DNA of 64,000 nt from JAZOTM01 sp045657625 (GCA_045657625.1 JAZOTM010000009.1:68945-132944), one strand, 5' to 3'; positions 27,768-37,530 are shown, counted from the stretch's first letter. Numbers and translations are program-made. Notes: generated by a model from the sequence alone, not told the origin.

Positions 27768-27819
27768 AATTCACAAAAATAGTTTCCGTGTTTTGTTCAA
27801 ATTGCACATAGAATGACAT

Positions 27820-27850
27820 AAAAAAAGCACCTTGTTATAAAAACAAGGCA
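27820..27850 (-). terminator. Intrinsic terminator of acylphosphatase gene
   Basis: A hairpin with CCTTGTT / AACAAGG arms lies just past the acyP stop and is followed on the minus strand by seven T. It isolates acyP from the tetR operon. Confidence 0.85.
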
Positions 27851-27858
27851 CTTTTCCT

Positions 27859-28137
27859 TTAATAACGTGTACTTTTTATCCCGAAGGTATACTCCCCATC
27901 CTCTAGGGGAATCTCTTCTCGCTGCACATCGGAGATATGAATATAACTACTTTGTGCAAGTTGCTTCAATAGCAAATTTATGGTCTCTTTTTCTCCCTGG
28001 ACTTCCATTTCCACGGAACCATCTCCCAAATTACGAACGTAGCCGGTTAAATTCATCATCCGCGCCGTATATTCTGCGCGATAACGAAAGCCCACTCCCT
28101 GTACGCGACCAAAAACCAATATATGCTCTCTAATCAT
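27859..28137 (-). CDS. acyP: Acylphosphatase
   Basis: A 92-residue enzyme hydrolysing acyl phosphates. The signature GRVQGVGFRYRAEY near residue 10 contains the phosphate-binding Arg, and GYVRNLGDGSVEMEVQG near 33 contains the catalytic Asn. The ATG at 28137 has GAGGG upstream; an in-frame TTG four codons earlier is less likely. It follows a small unknown gene by 13 bases and that gene follows glgX, suggesting a joint transcript. Confidence 0.93.
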   Translation of the reverse strand: MIREHILVFGRVQGVGFRYRAEYTARMMNLTGYVRNLGDGSVEMEVQGEKETINLLLKQLAQSSYIHISDVQREEIPLEDGEYTFGIKSTRY

Positions 28138-28150
28138 TCTGTCCCTCAAA

Positions 28151-28411
28151 TCAAGAAAATAAGTTTTTAAAATTACTGAGTTTTCTGGCGTTTTCGATAA
28201 TCTCTACGCTGTTTTCCGTGAGATATCTTTCCAAATCCGAAACCTCTTCTTTGGAAAAACCGGAAACCTGGGTCAAGGTACAGTCAGGCACCGTTCCCTC
28301 TGCCACATCCAATCCATGTTCATTTTTTCGTTCAAATCGAATACAAACCGCATTCCGACCGTCCTTCTGTACGACACCGGAATAGGTAAAGGTAACTTCC
28401 TGCTGATCCAT
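28151..28411 (-). CDS. Small conserved-type protein of unknown function
   Basis: An 86-residue protein beginning MDQQEVTFTYSGVVQKDG. No domain is recognised. The first half is predicted beta-rich (AVCIRFERK), the second helical (SKEEVSDLERYLTENSVEII). GGGGGTATGAA precedes the ATG at 28411; a longer frame lacks a ribosome site. It lies between glgX and acyP with short gaps on both sides, so it is probably cotranscribed with them. Confidence 0.65.
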   Translation of the reverse strand: MDQQEVTFTYSGVVQKDGRNAVCIRFERKNEHGLDVAEGTVPDCTLTQVSGFSKEEVSDLERYLTENSVEIIENARKLSNFKNLFS

Positions 28412-28427
28412 TTCATACCCCCGCTTT

Positions 28428-30524
28428 CTACATATCGTCACGCTCTGCTACAGCCACAACTACGCTGCGGCTCTCAATCTGGAAAAATCGACCGTCATAA
28501 ATCTGCGTATTTGACCAACGCTCCCATAAATCGTCGTATTCTCCGGCAGAGTCTGCCTTAATCACCCAATGATAACCATCCGGCGCATCCGGCATAGTTA
28601 CTTTTAATTTCTCCCAATAAGTATTGATTGCAATAAATACCACATCATCGTAATTGCGATCCGGATATTTTCCGGCATACATAATTCCAATCAAATGGGT
28701 ATTGTTATCAAAGTATTCATTCCAAGGATAATCGTTGTGAATACTGGTATCCATCAAACCACAAAGGGCTTCCTTTTGCCGTTTACGCACAACCGGATGC
28801 TGACTACGAAGCTTAATCATCAATTTTGCAAACTCAAAATTCTGTTTAAACTTGTCCTTTCTGGTCCAATCCAACCAAGAAATCTCATTGTCCTGGCAAT
28901 ACGCGTTGTTGTTGCCAAACTGGGTATTGCAGAACTCATCTCCCTGGTAAAACATAGCAGGTCCACGGCTCATCAAAAGCACCGCAAAGGCATTTCTACA
29001 CATTCTTTGACGAAGCTTATTGATCTCATAGTCGTCTGTTTCCCCTTCAAAGCCACAGTTCCAGCTACGATTGTCATCGCTACCGTCTGTATTGTTCCAA
29101 CCGTTGGCTTCGTTGTGCTTCATGTTGTATGCATACATATCATATAAGGTAAAACCATCATGGCAATTCAAGAAATTGACAGATGCGGTCTCCCCACGAG
29201 ATTCCGGTGCATACAAATCTTTAGAACCGGTAATACGCACCAAAGCCGCTCCGGCCTTACCGGAATCCCCCTTCAAAAAGGCGCGTACATCGTCACGATA
29301 TTTGCCGTTCCACTCAGCCCATCGTCCAAAGGCCGGGAAACTACCAACCTGATAAAGTCCCGCTGCATCCCATGCTTCTGCAATCAATTTTGTCTTAGAC
29401 AAAATCGGATCCATCGCCAAGGTCTGAATCAACGGTGGTTTTTCCATCGGTGTACCGTCTTCGTTTCTACCCAAGATAGAAGCAAGGTCAAAACGGAACC
29501 CATCCACACGATATTCTGAAACCCAATAACGCAAGCAATCCACAATCATTTGCTGCACAATCGGATGATTGCAGTTCACCGCGTTGCCGCATCCGGAGAA
29601 ATTGTAATAATATCCATCCGGCGTCAACATATAATAAATGTTGTTATCAATGCCCTTGAAAGAGAAAATCGGGCCATGCTCATTTCCCTCTGCCGTATGA
29701 TTGAATACAACGTCTAAAATCACTTCGATTCCATTGGCATTTAACTCACGAATGAGTTTTTTCAACTCCGTACCTTCTCTATGATGTTCATCTGTAGCGG
29801 AATACGCCGTATTTGGGGCAAAAAATCCAACGGTGTTGTAACCCCAGTAATTGTATAACCGGTTTCCGTCTGATTCGCGATCATCCTCCATCTCGTCGAA
29901 CTCAAAAATCGGCATAAGCTCAATGGCATTGACTCCCAATTCTTTTAAATAAGGGATTTTTTCACGAATACCTGCAAAAGTACCGGGGTGATGCACTCTA
30001 GAACTCTTGTCCATGGTAAACCCACGTACATGCATCTCGTAAATCACCAAATCCTCAAACGGAATTTCCGGCTGTGCAAACTGTCCCCAGTCGTAATCCG
30101 TACCAACCACTCTGGCTTTATAAAAACTACCTTCGGTGAATCGTTGTCCCCATACTCTTTGTCCCGTAACTGCCTTCGCATAAGGGTCCAAAATAAAACG
30201 ATTCTTGTCAAACAAAAGTCCCTTTGACGGGTCATTGGGTCCGTCGAAGGTATAACAATATTCAAATTCGTTCATTTCCAGGTCATAAACCACCATGGAA
30301 TATACATCACCTATACGGCAAAAGCGTGGAAATGGAATTTTTGCATAAGGTTCATTCTCTCCTATGCGGAATAAAACCAATTCGCATCCGGTGGCTCCAT
30401 GGGAATGCACCGTAAAATTAATTCCTTCCTCAGTCACAAATGCACCGTTCCGATGAAATATACCGGCTCTTACTTTAAATCCATTGACTACAGCCGTCGG
30501 TTGAGCCTTAAAATGTTCAAACAT
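28428..30524 (-). CDS. glgX: Glycogen debranching enzyme GlgX-type (GH13)
   Basis: A 698-residue GH13 protein with an N-terminal CBM48-like domain (GATGCELVLFRIGE) followed by the catalytic barrel. GH13 regions appear in order: EVILDVVFNHTAEG, YRVDGFRFDLASILGR with the nucleophile, KTKLIAEAWDAAGLYQVG with the acid/base, and VNFLNCHDGFTLYDM. It cleaves alpha-1,6 branches of glycogen or limit dextrin. AAGGGAAGGA precedes the ATG. There is no signal peptide, so it is intracellular. Its products suit the MalQ encoded at 8468. Confidence 0.92.
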   Translation of the reverse strand: MFEHFKAQPTAVVNGFKVRAGIFHRNGAFVTEEGINFTVHSHGATGCELVLFRIGENEPYAKIPFPRFCRIGDVYSMVVYDLEMNEFEYCYTFDGPNDPSKGLLFDKNRFILDPYAKAVTGQRVWGQRFTEGSFYKARVVGTDYDWGQFAQPEIPFEDLVIYEMHVRGFTMDKSSRVHHPGTFAGIREKIPYLKELGVNAIELMPIFEFDEMEDDRESDGNRLYNYWGYNTVGFFAPNTAYSATDEHHREGTELKKLIRELNANGIEVILDVVFNHTAEGNEHGPIFSFKGIDNNIYYMLTPDGYYYNFSGCGNAVNCNHPIVQQMIVDCLRYWVSEYRVDGFRFDLASILGRNEDGTPMEKPPLIQTLAMDPILSKTKLIAEAWDAAGLYQVGSFPAFGRWAEWNGKYRDDVRAFLKGDSGKAGAALVRITGSKDLYAPESRGETASVNFLNCHDGFTLYDMYAYNMKHNEANGWNNTDGSDDNRSWNCGFEGETDDYEINKLRQRMCRNAFAVLLMSRGPAMFYQGDEFCNTQFGNNNAYCQDNEISWLDWTRKDKFKQNFEFAKLMIKLRSQHPVVRKRQKEALCGLMDTSIHNDYPWNEYFDNNTHLIGIMYAGKYPDRNYDDVVFIAINTYWEKLKVTMPDAPDGYHWVIKADSAGEYDDLWERWSNTQIYDGRFFQIESRSVVVAVAERDDM

Positions 30525-30591
30525 GTCTCCCAGTCCTTCCCTTCACTATACACTCTATTCCATTATAAACGATTCTTACTATTTATGACGT

Positions 30592-30641
30592 AAAAAAATC
30601 CTCGAATTGTTCGTCAAATTGAACAAAACGAGGATTTTTTT
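30592..30641 (-). terminator. Intrinsic terminator of mscL
   Basis: Arms AAAATCCTCG and CGAGGATTTT with inner TTGTTC / GAACAA pairs form a strong hairpin just after mscL, with T-runs on both strands. Confidence 0.88.
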
Positions 30642-30647
30642 CGAAAA

Positions 30648-31073
30648 TTAGTTCAGTTCTGAAGTGCAATGTGGGCATCTGGTAGCCTTAATTGCGATTT
30701 TGCTATAGCAATATGGACAATCTTTCTCAGTAGCTGCCTCTTCTTCTTGCTGTTCTTTCTTCAACGTTTTCTCAGCCAATTCCTTTGCACGGTTCATGCC
30801 TCTCATCATCAAGAACACAATCAATGCCATAATCAAGAAATTGATCACTGCAGAAATAAACTTTCCGTAGTTCAAAGTCACTTCTCCAAGTAAATTCAAA
30901 GAAAGCTGATCAAAGTTCATACCACCAAACAATCCCAAAATTGGATTGATGATATCTTCCACCAAAGAAGTAACAATTGCAGTAAACGCACCACCAATAA
31001 TGATACCAACTGCCATGTCCATAACACTACCGCGGCTAATAAACTCGCGGAACTCTTTCATAAAACCTTTCAT
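30648..31073 (-). CDS. mscL: Large-conductance mechanosensitive channel with C-terminal zinc ribbon
   Basis: A 141-residue protein. Residues 1-100 are MscL: KEFREFISRGSVMDMAVGII, the first pore helix (IGGAFTAIVTSLVEDII), and a second helix near 70-90 (SAVINFLIMALIVFLMM). It protects cells from hypo-osmotic bursting. After the usual charged helix (KELAEKTLKKEQQEEEAATE), an added tail carries CPYC and CPHC (spacing CxxC-N10-CxxC), a zinc-ribbon pattern absent from textbook MscL. The ATG at 31073 has AGGAGG six bases upstream; ATGs further upstream lie too close to that site. Confidence 0.92.
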   Translation of the reverse strand: MKGFMKEFREFISRGSVMDMAVGIIIGGAFTAIVTSLVEDIINPILGLFGGMNFDQLSLNLLGEVTLNYGKFISAVINFLIMALIVFLMMRGMNRAKELAEKTLKKEQQEEEAATEKDCPYCYSKIAIKATRCPHCTSELN

Positions 31074-31161
31074 CTTCATCCTCCTCATATCCATACAGAG
31101 AAATTTGCGAATTTCTCCGTTTTTAAACTAAATAATATGCCCTACCACCGGGCTCTCTCAT

Positions 31162-31860
31162 TTAGATTCTCTGCACCAACGCTTCTACCAATGCTGCAGA
31201 ATGCTTTGCAGCCACCTTTTCAAAGGACGGATAATCCATTTCTGCGCTATCGTCTGCCTTGTCAGAAATCGCGCGAATAATCAAGAATGGCAATCCATTC
31301 AAATAAGCACCATGTGCAATAGAAGCGCCTTCCATTTCGGCACAATCCCCATGGAAAGTCTCAATCAAACGTGTTTTTGTATCCTTGTCACTGATAAACT
31401 GGTCTCCGCTAACAACACGACCAATTTTGCAATGAATATCCGGATTTACTTCCTGACAAGTAGCTACCGCCTTCTCTGCCATATCTGCATCTGCCGGGAA
31501 AGCCAATGTATCAATCCCCGGCACCTGTCCCGGTTCATAACCAAGCTTTGTAACATCCATATCGTGATGAATAGCATCCTTAGAAACCAAGATATCTCCG
31601 ATATCCAAAGCAGCATTCAAGGATCCTGCAACACCGGTATTAATCACATGGGTCACTTCAAACATATCTGCTAAAATCTGTACGCACAAGGAAGCATTTA
31701 CCTTGCCAACTCCACACTGTACAATCACGACCGGCACACCCTTTAAGGTACCTTCGAAAAATACCATAGATGCCTTTTCTACTTTTCTTTCCACTTCCAT
31801 GGCTTCTTTTAATTCAGCCACTTCAAGTTCCATAGCACCAATAATCGCTATCTTTTTCAT
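31162..31860 (-). CDS. mtnN: 5'-methylthioadenosine/S-adenosylhomocysteine nucleosidase
   Basis: A 232-residue Pfs/MtnN enzyme removing adenine from SAH and MTA. It begins MKKIAIIGAMELEVAELK, has the glycine motif HVINTGVAGSLNAALDIGD, the purine/ribose residues in CAEMEGASIAHGAYL, and the catalytic Asp in IRAISDKADDSAEMDY near 195. GGAGG precedes the ATG at 31860. It lies directly downstream of luxS; the two perform consecutive steps from SAH to homocysteine and DPD/AI-2. Confidence 0.95.
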   Translation of the reverse strand: MKKIAIIGAMELEVAELKEAMEVERKVEKASMVFFEGTLKGVPVVIVQCGVGKVNASLCVQILADMFEVTHVINTGVAGSLNAALDIGDILVSKDAIHHDMDVTKLGYEPGQVPGIDTLAFPADADMAEKAVATCQEVNPDIHCKIGRVVSGDQFISDKDTKTRLIETFHGDCAEMEGASIAHGAYLNGLPFLIIRAISDKADDSAEMDYPSFEKVAAKHSAALVEALVQRI

Positions 31861-31929
31861 GTTATTCCTCCAAATAAAGTCTTCAAATCTCTGCTTCCAT
31901 CCATAAAGCCTTTGCAACTTTTTATTTCT

Positions 31930-32409
31930 TTAGTCCGGATAAATCAAGCGACTTTCATCAATATCCGTCAAAACCTCTTCCAAAAATTTCTTAGACAAAT
32001 ACTTTGCCATAGGAAGGTTCATATCCAAGTAATTGCCGCAGTCCTTGGCTGCCGCTCCCGGAACGTCCCCTTCAAAATCCTTCATAAACTCATAAAGTCT
32101 CACCATAAGCGGTACAATGTCCTTTGATTCATAATCACCCTTCAAAAGCAAATAGAATCCGGTTCTGCAACCCATAGGTCCAAAATAAAGGATTCTCTCC
32201 TTATACTCCTCATCATTACGAAGAAAAGTAGCCGCCAAATGCTCAATGGTATGCATTTCTGCCGTATTCATAACCGGCTCTTCATTCGGGCTGGTCATAC
32301 GAATATCAAACGTCGTCACTGTTTCCGCGCCAACCGCATCCTTTCTGGACACATACACACCCGGCTGTAATTTTATATGATCGATTGTAAAACTTGTAAT
32401 TTTTTTCAT
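31930..32409 (-). CDS. luxS: S-ribosylhomocysteine lyase LuxS
   Basis: A 159-residue LuxS. The metal-binding HxxxH motif is in MHTIEHLAATFLRND near residue 53, and the third ligand Cys lies in AAKDCGNY near 127. A catalytic Cys is in FGPMGCRTGFYLLL near 83. It converts S-ribosylhomocysteine to homocysteine and the AI-2 precursor. AGGAGG sits six bases before the ATG. It is followed by mtnN, so the two form a methyl-cycle unit. Confidence 0.96.
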   Translation of the reverse strand: MKKITSFTIDHIKLQPGVYVSRKDAVGAETVTTFDIRMTSPNEEPVMNTAEMHTIEHLAATFLRNDEEYKERILYFGPMGCRTGFYLLLKGDYESKDIVPLMVRLYEFMKDFEGDVPGAAAKDCGNYLDMNLPMAKYLSKKFLEEVLTDIDESRLIYPD

Positions 32410-32754
32410 CGGTTCCTCCTATTTTTTTGCTACTTCTAATTTAGCATAAATCCACTTTCTTTGCTATGGGTTCCTGCTTTTCTTCGGTTTTTTCGCTACG
32501 TGGGCGGCCGATTCCGTCCTTTGCTGGCTAAGAGAATTTAAATTTCACAACATTCCCTTGCCTTTTCCCATCCGAGAGGGCACTTCTCAGTCCACGTAAC
32601 TAAGAATTCTCTTACGATCCATGATCTTCTTCACTTTATTCCATTCCAACTCTTCATTGAGCAAAAAATGACGAAGGAAAGAATCTTATATTTTTCTTTC
32701 CTTCGCCATTTCTACATTGATAACTGTTACATTATCAGTTAACTGAAATGGTTT
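32410..32754. other. Intergenic region with nested inverted repeats
   Basis: This 345-base gap holds no clear gene. Seven-base arms TACGTGG (32497-32503) / CCACGTA (32592-32598) interleave with ten-base arms TAAGAGAATT (32529-32538) / AATTCTCTTA (32605-32614), a pseudoknot-like order. On the minus strand a 24-codon remnant-like frame ends near 32590 (LNEELEWNKVKKIMDRKRIL). The gap marks the change from core genes to the accessory region. Confidence 0.4.
32661..32705 (-). terminator. Terminator of the DUF4011 helicase gene
   Basis: Ten-base arms CGAAGGAAAG / CTTTCCTTCG with a 14-base loop lie about 50 bases past the helicase stop, followed on the minus strand by TCATTTTTTG. Confidence 0.75.
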
Positions 32755-35700
32755 TTAATCTTGAATGATAGACACTACACCATCTTCAATACTTACATTT
32801 TTTAACAGGCCCAATGCTTCATCTAACTTTGCAATAATAGCATCTCCCATTCTTGAAAAGCCTAGTTGATTTACAAGTGCTCTATATAATGCATCTTTCT
32901 CTGCAGAATAATTTTGAGACAAAATAGCACTTAAACCTGCTGCCAATTCTTCTGGTGCAATATACTTTATGTCACGCTTATCACCCGGAACACGTAAAAC
33001 AAAGTCTTTTTGATTGTGTAAATACAAAAATCCTCCTCGTCTAACGATACCCATTTTTTCGCAGAAGAACAAATCATTATTAAATTGTTTTCTAACAACA
33101 TTTGTTACTTTTTCTCGATTATATATGAAACAAATACGTTTTAATAAGTATTCTTCTGATACCGGAGCTTCGATATCCATTATCTTTTTTACATAACCCT
33201 GAATTGAAATATGTTGCGCCCAAAGTGCATTTACATCTGCATTTTTGTACCTAGGAAAAGATAAATGTTTAGGTTCAATCGTCTCCTGAAAATCAATTAT
33301 CTCTTCATTTAAAGTATCCTCATTTTTTACAAACTTTCCAAGATGCACTGCTTCTGTAGCCACTTTAAGCAATTTTTCTTTTTCAATAGAATTATTTCTA
33401 AACCAATCTGTTGACCATATACGATAAAATCTCCATCCCATACGTTCAAGAATTTCTTGACGGAGTCTGTCTCTATCTCTTGCATTCTTAGAAGAATGAT
33501 ATGTTGCTCCATCACACTCAATTGCAAGAACATAATCAGAACTATTTGGCTTTTTAAGACCTAAATCTATTCTAAAACCGCTACAACCAACTTGTGTGTC
33601 AACCGTAAATCCATGGTCACGTAAAAATTCACATACTTCCATTTCAAATTCAGAATCAAACTGTTCAAATGGATTTACAGAAATTGTTCGTTCAAGTGCC
33701 ACATTTCCATTTTCCGCATAATCTAAATACTCTCGTAAAAGTCTTGCTCCTTCGGCAGAAGTACGTTTTAAATCAATATCAGAAGCATGCATTGAAGATA
33801 CCAGTTGCACATTTTCTTTTGCACGAGTTACCGCAACATTTAATCTTCGTTCACCTCCAACGCGGTTCAACGGGCCAAAATTATGTAGCAATCTTCCTTG
33901 CGCATCCATTCCATATGCTACACTAAAAATGATTGTATCTCGTTCATCACCCTGTACAGTCTCTAAATTTTTAACAAAAAATGGTTCCCTTGTAGAATCA
34001 TCACGTTTAAAAAACCACTCTTTAGAAGAATCTTCCTGTCTTCGTTTGGATAATAATCGATCAATCAAATCTTGTTGTGCAACTGAAAATGCAACAACAC
34101 CAAGACTTCTAGATGGATATTTTTCAATGTGTTTATAAATCAAGTCAACAATAAACTCAGCTTCTTTTCTATTTGTATGACTCTTTCTATCAAACAATCC
34201 ATCAACATGATAATAGTCTACACCAATGCCTTCATGATCTATTGTTGATGATGGAAATGTAACGAGCGTATTGCCATAAAAATTCTTATTAGAAAAAGCA
34301 ATTAATTGCTCATACCTACTTCGATAATGCCATCTCAAGCACAACTGTGTAAGGGCGGTAGAACACAAATCCAATATTGATTCAAAGTCGGTCACATCTC
34401 CTGTTTCTTCATCATCATCATTAATTTCTACCGACGAATTAAAGAAATTACTTGGCGGCATCTGTTTAGAATCTCCAACAACAATTAATTGTTTCCCTCT
34501 ATAAATAGCGCCTATTGCATCTTGTGGAAATATCTGTGATGCTTCATCAAATATTACCGTATCAAAAGTAATACTATTATCGCTTAAAAAAGTACTTACA
34601 CTTAATGGAGACATGAGAAAACACGGTTTAATAACTTGAACTAAATTCCCAGTTTCTTCTAAAAGTTTTCGTATACTCTTCTGCTTTCTTTTCTTTTCTC
34701 CTTCGCGAAGCAATATAGAAACTTCACTGCCGCCGGCCATCATATCAAGTGATGGTCGATTTGCAGACAGTTCTGCTTTTATTTGTGCTTTACTTATTTC
34801 AAACTGAAGCTTATCTTTTTGAACAAACTGTTCAACTGCCTTATCTTGTGAAACGCGTGTGAAATTAGCAAAAACTGTTTTTTCATAAATCATATAATTA
34901 ATCCACTGTTTAAAAAACAATTTTTGATACGCATTTACAATTTGATTTTGTTCTATTTTGTTTTGAATTGCGCAATTAACAAAAGACAACAAATCTCTTT
35001 TTTCTAATTGATTCAATAATATATGGAACCTAATCCAGTTTTCCACTTTATCGATTGATTCTAAACAACTTTTTATTTTTTTCAATAGCTCTGATAATTG
35101 CAACTGTTGAAGAACTACTTGTTGCGTTTCAAAGTCTTTTTGAATTTCCAATAATGTCGGTAAAAAGCTTTCATTAATTCCAGCTAAATTTCGTGCATAA
35201 TTTTCAAATGATTTTTTCTCAGATACAAACTTTTCATTAGTCATAAATTGAATATTGCCCATTGACAATCCATTTTCAAAACAGGATTTGATAATAGCCA
35301 ATTCTTCACTAAACATATGCCAATTTGTATCCACATTCACTTGATCTACATTTATCAAATTTACCACTTTGTTTTTTTCTGCTTCAAAAAGTCCAAGCAA
35401 TCGGTGGAATTCCATAAGAGCCATCATATAATCTTGAGCTTCTGCATAACTTGGCTTTTTACCCGATTTTGATGCCAAACGAATATTAGTAACAATACTC
35501 TTATATTCTGAATTAAACATTCTAGAAAATAATCCCGAATACAGTTTCGTGAGTTTATTAAAATATTCAGCTCCATCCAGATTATATACACTTTCATCAA
35601 AAGAAGCATTCAGTTTCTGACGTATCGGTATTATTTGTTGACTTAACTGCATTAAAACATTCGATGATTCCAACAATAGAGTCACATTTTCTACAGTCAA

Positions 35701-37392
35701 CATCTCCGGACGCACAAAATTAGAATGTGTTAAAACATTTAATAATTGAATATATTTATTAACGTTTAACAAAGTGTCCATTTGTAATTCATACTCAGCT
35801 TTACAACGATCCACTTCCTCAATCAATTTACCTAAACCTTCAAAAACTGTTTGAAGATTACATTTTAATTTATTCTGTGCTTCATAAGAACCATCCTCGC
35901 TTTTAAAGCCATACCATTCATTTTTATGATAATCTTCACCAATAGTAGAAACATATTCTTCATATTGCCCAAGAAGATTTATTGCTTCATTCAAGTAGTT
36001 CGCATCTTTTTTTGCAATGTTATCTAGAATCATTTCTAAATCTGGTGATTTTCGTTGTGCCGCATATGCATCATATAATTGATACATTGATTTATTAATA
36101 ACAGGGATAGGCTTATGCAATTCTTCTGCGTACGCATCTAATTGTTCTTGTAATTTTGCTTTTGCCTGTAATTCTGCATCAGCTTTCGATGAAACAGCAC
36201 TTCTGTCTGCTCTTAGTGTTCTACATAATTCTGCAATAACTTCTTTTTTATTTGATTTATGACTATGCAATTCCAAACAAAACTCATCTAATCCAGCTTG
36301 TTTTAATTTGTCATAAACAACACTCAAGGCTGCTAGTTTTTCAGAAACAAACAAAACCTTTTTTCCATCATGTAGACATTCTGCGATTATATTTGTAATC
36401 GTCTGGCTTTTACCCGTACCAGGTGGCCCCTGCAAGACAAAACTTCTACCTGTTTTTACCATTTCAATGGCTTCAATCTGACTTGAATCCGCATCCACAA
36501 CTGTGTGTAAATCTATAATCTCGTTAGATACCCGCGTCGAAGCATCTACATTCTCATGATTACTTGCATCTACAGATTCGCCTAACAACATACGAACATT
36601 ATCATTTTTTAAAATGTTCTCTTGATTGTTCATCAAATCGTGATACATATTAATTTTCAAAAAAGAAAAAATGCCAATTTTACACTCTGGTGTAACTTGC
36701 CAATGCAATTTCGATACCAATTCTTCCACTCTATGCATATACGAAGACAATGTTTCATCATCTTCATATTCAGGCAAAGTTATTCCATATTGAGCATTTA
36801 AGAAATAACTAAATGTTGGATTTACAACTATATCATCTTCTGTTAGTTCAATAATATAAGGTGAAATTGATGATTCATTCTTTAATGTGATAGGCACCAA
36901 TAATAACGGTGCTTTATTAATGATAGAAGAAGTCTCGCTTTCCTTCCAACGCACAAAACCAAACGCCATATATACAACGTTTACACCAGTTTCTTCCAAA
37001 AAGTCGCGAGCCTTTTTGTCGATATTTTTTATTGCAGTCAAAGGATTTGGTGTTTTAGCATAAACAAGAACTTGATTTGACTTGCGAATTTTTGAAGAAT
37101 ACAAGGTTGCATAATCGCTCTTCTTCATTTTATCAGCTGTAATTGTCTCCTGTGTTTCATCAGATGATGTATTTGCAGAAGTTACTGCTTCCTCGTCTTC
37201 TTCGTCATCTTCAATTTTGGGATCATAAATTTCAAAAGAAGACATCGTCATACATTTTTCAAAAAAAGATTCACCATCCGGATACACAACCTCTGCCGTT
37301 GTAGCTTTTGTGGTTTTAAAATTAATCATATTATTTCTTTTGCCAGTATCAAGCAGTTGTTGCGCCCAACGCTCAAGTTTCTTATTTTCCAT
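32755..37392 (-). CDS. DUF4011 - SF1 helicase - Vsr-like nuclease protein (Hhe-like)
   Basis: A 1545-residue protein. Residues 1-280 resemble DUF4011 (KKLERWAQQLLDTGKRNNMI). The helicase motor follows with Walker A VLQGPPGTGKSQTITNI near 320, Walker B TVIFDEASQIFP near 960 and the SF1 end motifs VQGDERDTIIFSVAYG and LNVAVTRAKENVQLV. Near 1290-1390 is a Vsr/DUF559-type nuclease (FRIDLGLKKPN, IECDGATYHSS, RDRDRLRQEILERMGWRFYR). The tail has a DUF3320-like segment. The same domain order describes the single-gene anti-phage Hhe system, so a defence role is likely by analogy. The ATG at 37392 follows AGGTGAAAG. It stands alone, divergent from a small gene. Confidence 0.85.
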   Translation of the reverse strand: MENKKLERWAQQLLDTGKRNNMINFKTTKATTAEVVYPDGESFFEKCMTMSSFEIYDPKIEDDEEDEEAVTSANTSSDETQETITADKMKKSDYATLYSSKIRKSNQVLVYAKTPNPLTAIKNIDKKARDFLEETGVNVVYMAFGFVRWKESETSSIINKAPLLLVPITLKNESSISPYIIELTEDDIVVNPTFSYFLNAQYGITLPEYEDDETLSSYMHRVEELVSKLHWQVTPECKIGIFSFLKINMYHDLMNNQENILKNDNVRMLLGESVDASNHENVDASTRVSNEIIDLHTVVDADSSQIEAIEMVKTGRSFVLQGPPGTGKSQTITNIIAECLHDGKKVLFVSEKLAALSVVYDKLKQAGLDEFCLELHSHKSNKKEVIAELCRTLRADRSAVSSKADAELQAKAKLQEQLDAYAEELHKPIPVINKSMYQLYDAYAAQRKSPDLEMILDNIAKKDANYLNEAINLLGQYEEYVSTIGEDYHKNEWYGFKSEDGSYEAQNKLKCNLQTVFEGLGKLIEEVDRCKAEYELQMDTLLNVNKYIQLLNVLTHSNFVRPEMLTVENVTLLLESSNVLMQLSQQIIPIRQKLNASFDESVYNLDGAEYFNKLTKLYSGLFSRMFNSEYKSIVTNIRLASKSGKKPSYAEAQDYMMALMEFHRLLGLFEAEKNKVVNLINVDQVNVDTNWHMFSEELAIIKSCFENGLSMGNIQFMTNEKFVSEKKSFENYARNLAGINESFLPTLLEIQKDFETQQVVLQQLQLSELLKKIKSCLESIDKVENWIRFHILLNQLEKRDLLSFVNCAIQNKIEQNQIVNAYQKLFFKQWINYMIYEKTVFANFTRVSQDKAVEQFVQKDKLQFEISKAQIKAELSANRPSLDMMAGGSEVSILLREGEKKRKQKSIRKLLEETGNLVQVIKPCFLMSPLSVSTFLSDNSITFDTVIFDEASQIFPQDAIGAIYRGKQLIVVGDSKQMPPSNFFNSSVEINDDDEETGDVTDFESILDLCSTALTQLCLRWHYRSRYEQLIAFSNKNFYGNTLVTFPSSTIDHEGIGVDYYHVDGLFDRKSHTNRKEAEFIVDLIYKHIEKYPSRSLGVVAFSVAQQDLIDRLLSKRRQEDSSKEWFFKRDDSTREPFFVKNLETVQGDERDTIIFSVAYGMDAQGRLLHNFGPLNRVGGERRLNVAVTRAKENVQLVSSMHASDIDLKRTSAEGARLLREYLDYAENGNVALERTISVNPFEQFDSEFEMEVCEFLRDHGFTVDTQVGCSGFRIDLGLKKPNSSDYVLAIECDGATYHSSKNARDRDRLRQEILERMGWRFYRIWSTDWFRNNSIEKEKLLKVATEAVHLGKFVKNEDTLNEEIIDFQETIEPKHLSFPRYKNADVNALWAQHISIQGYVKKIMDIEAPVSEEYLLKRICFIYNREKVTNVVRKQFNNDLFFCEKMGIVRRGGFLYLHNQKDFVLRVPGDKRDIKYIAPEELAAGLSAILSQNYSAEKDALYRALVNQLGFSRMGDAIIAKLDEALGLLKNVSIEDGVVSIIQD

Positions 37393-37530
37393 TCTTTCAC
37401 CTACATACATGTAATTTTATATGTTAACTTTAATTTTTTATTAAATATTCATACTTTTTTAAAGGAATACAATCATAAAATATGGTACTTATATTGTAAT
37501 GCATAAAAATAAGTAAGGAGATATAATCTT

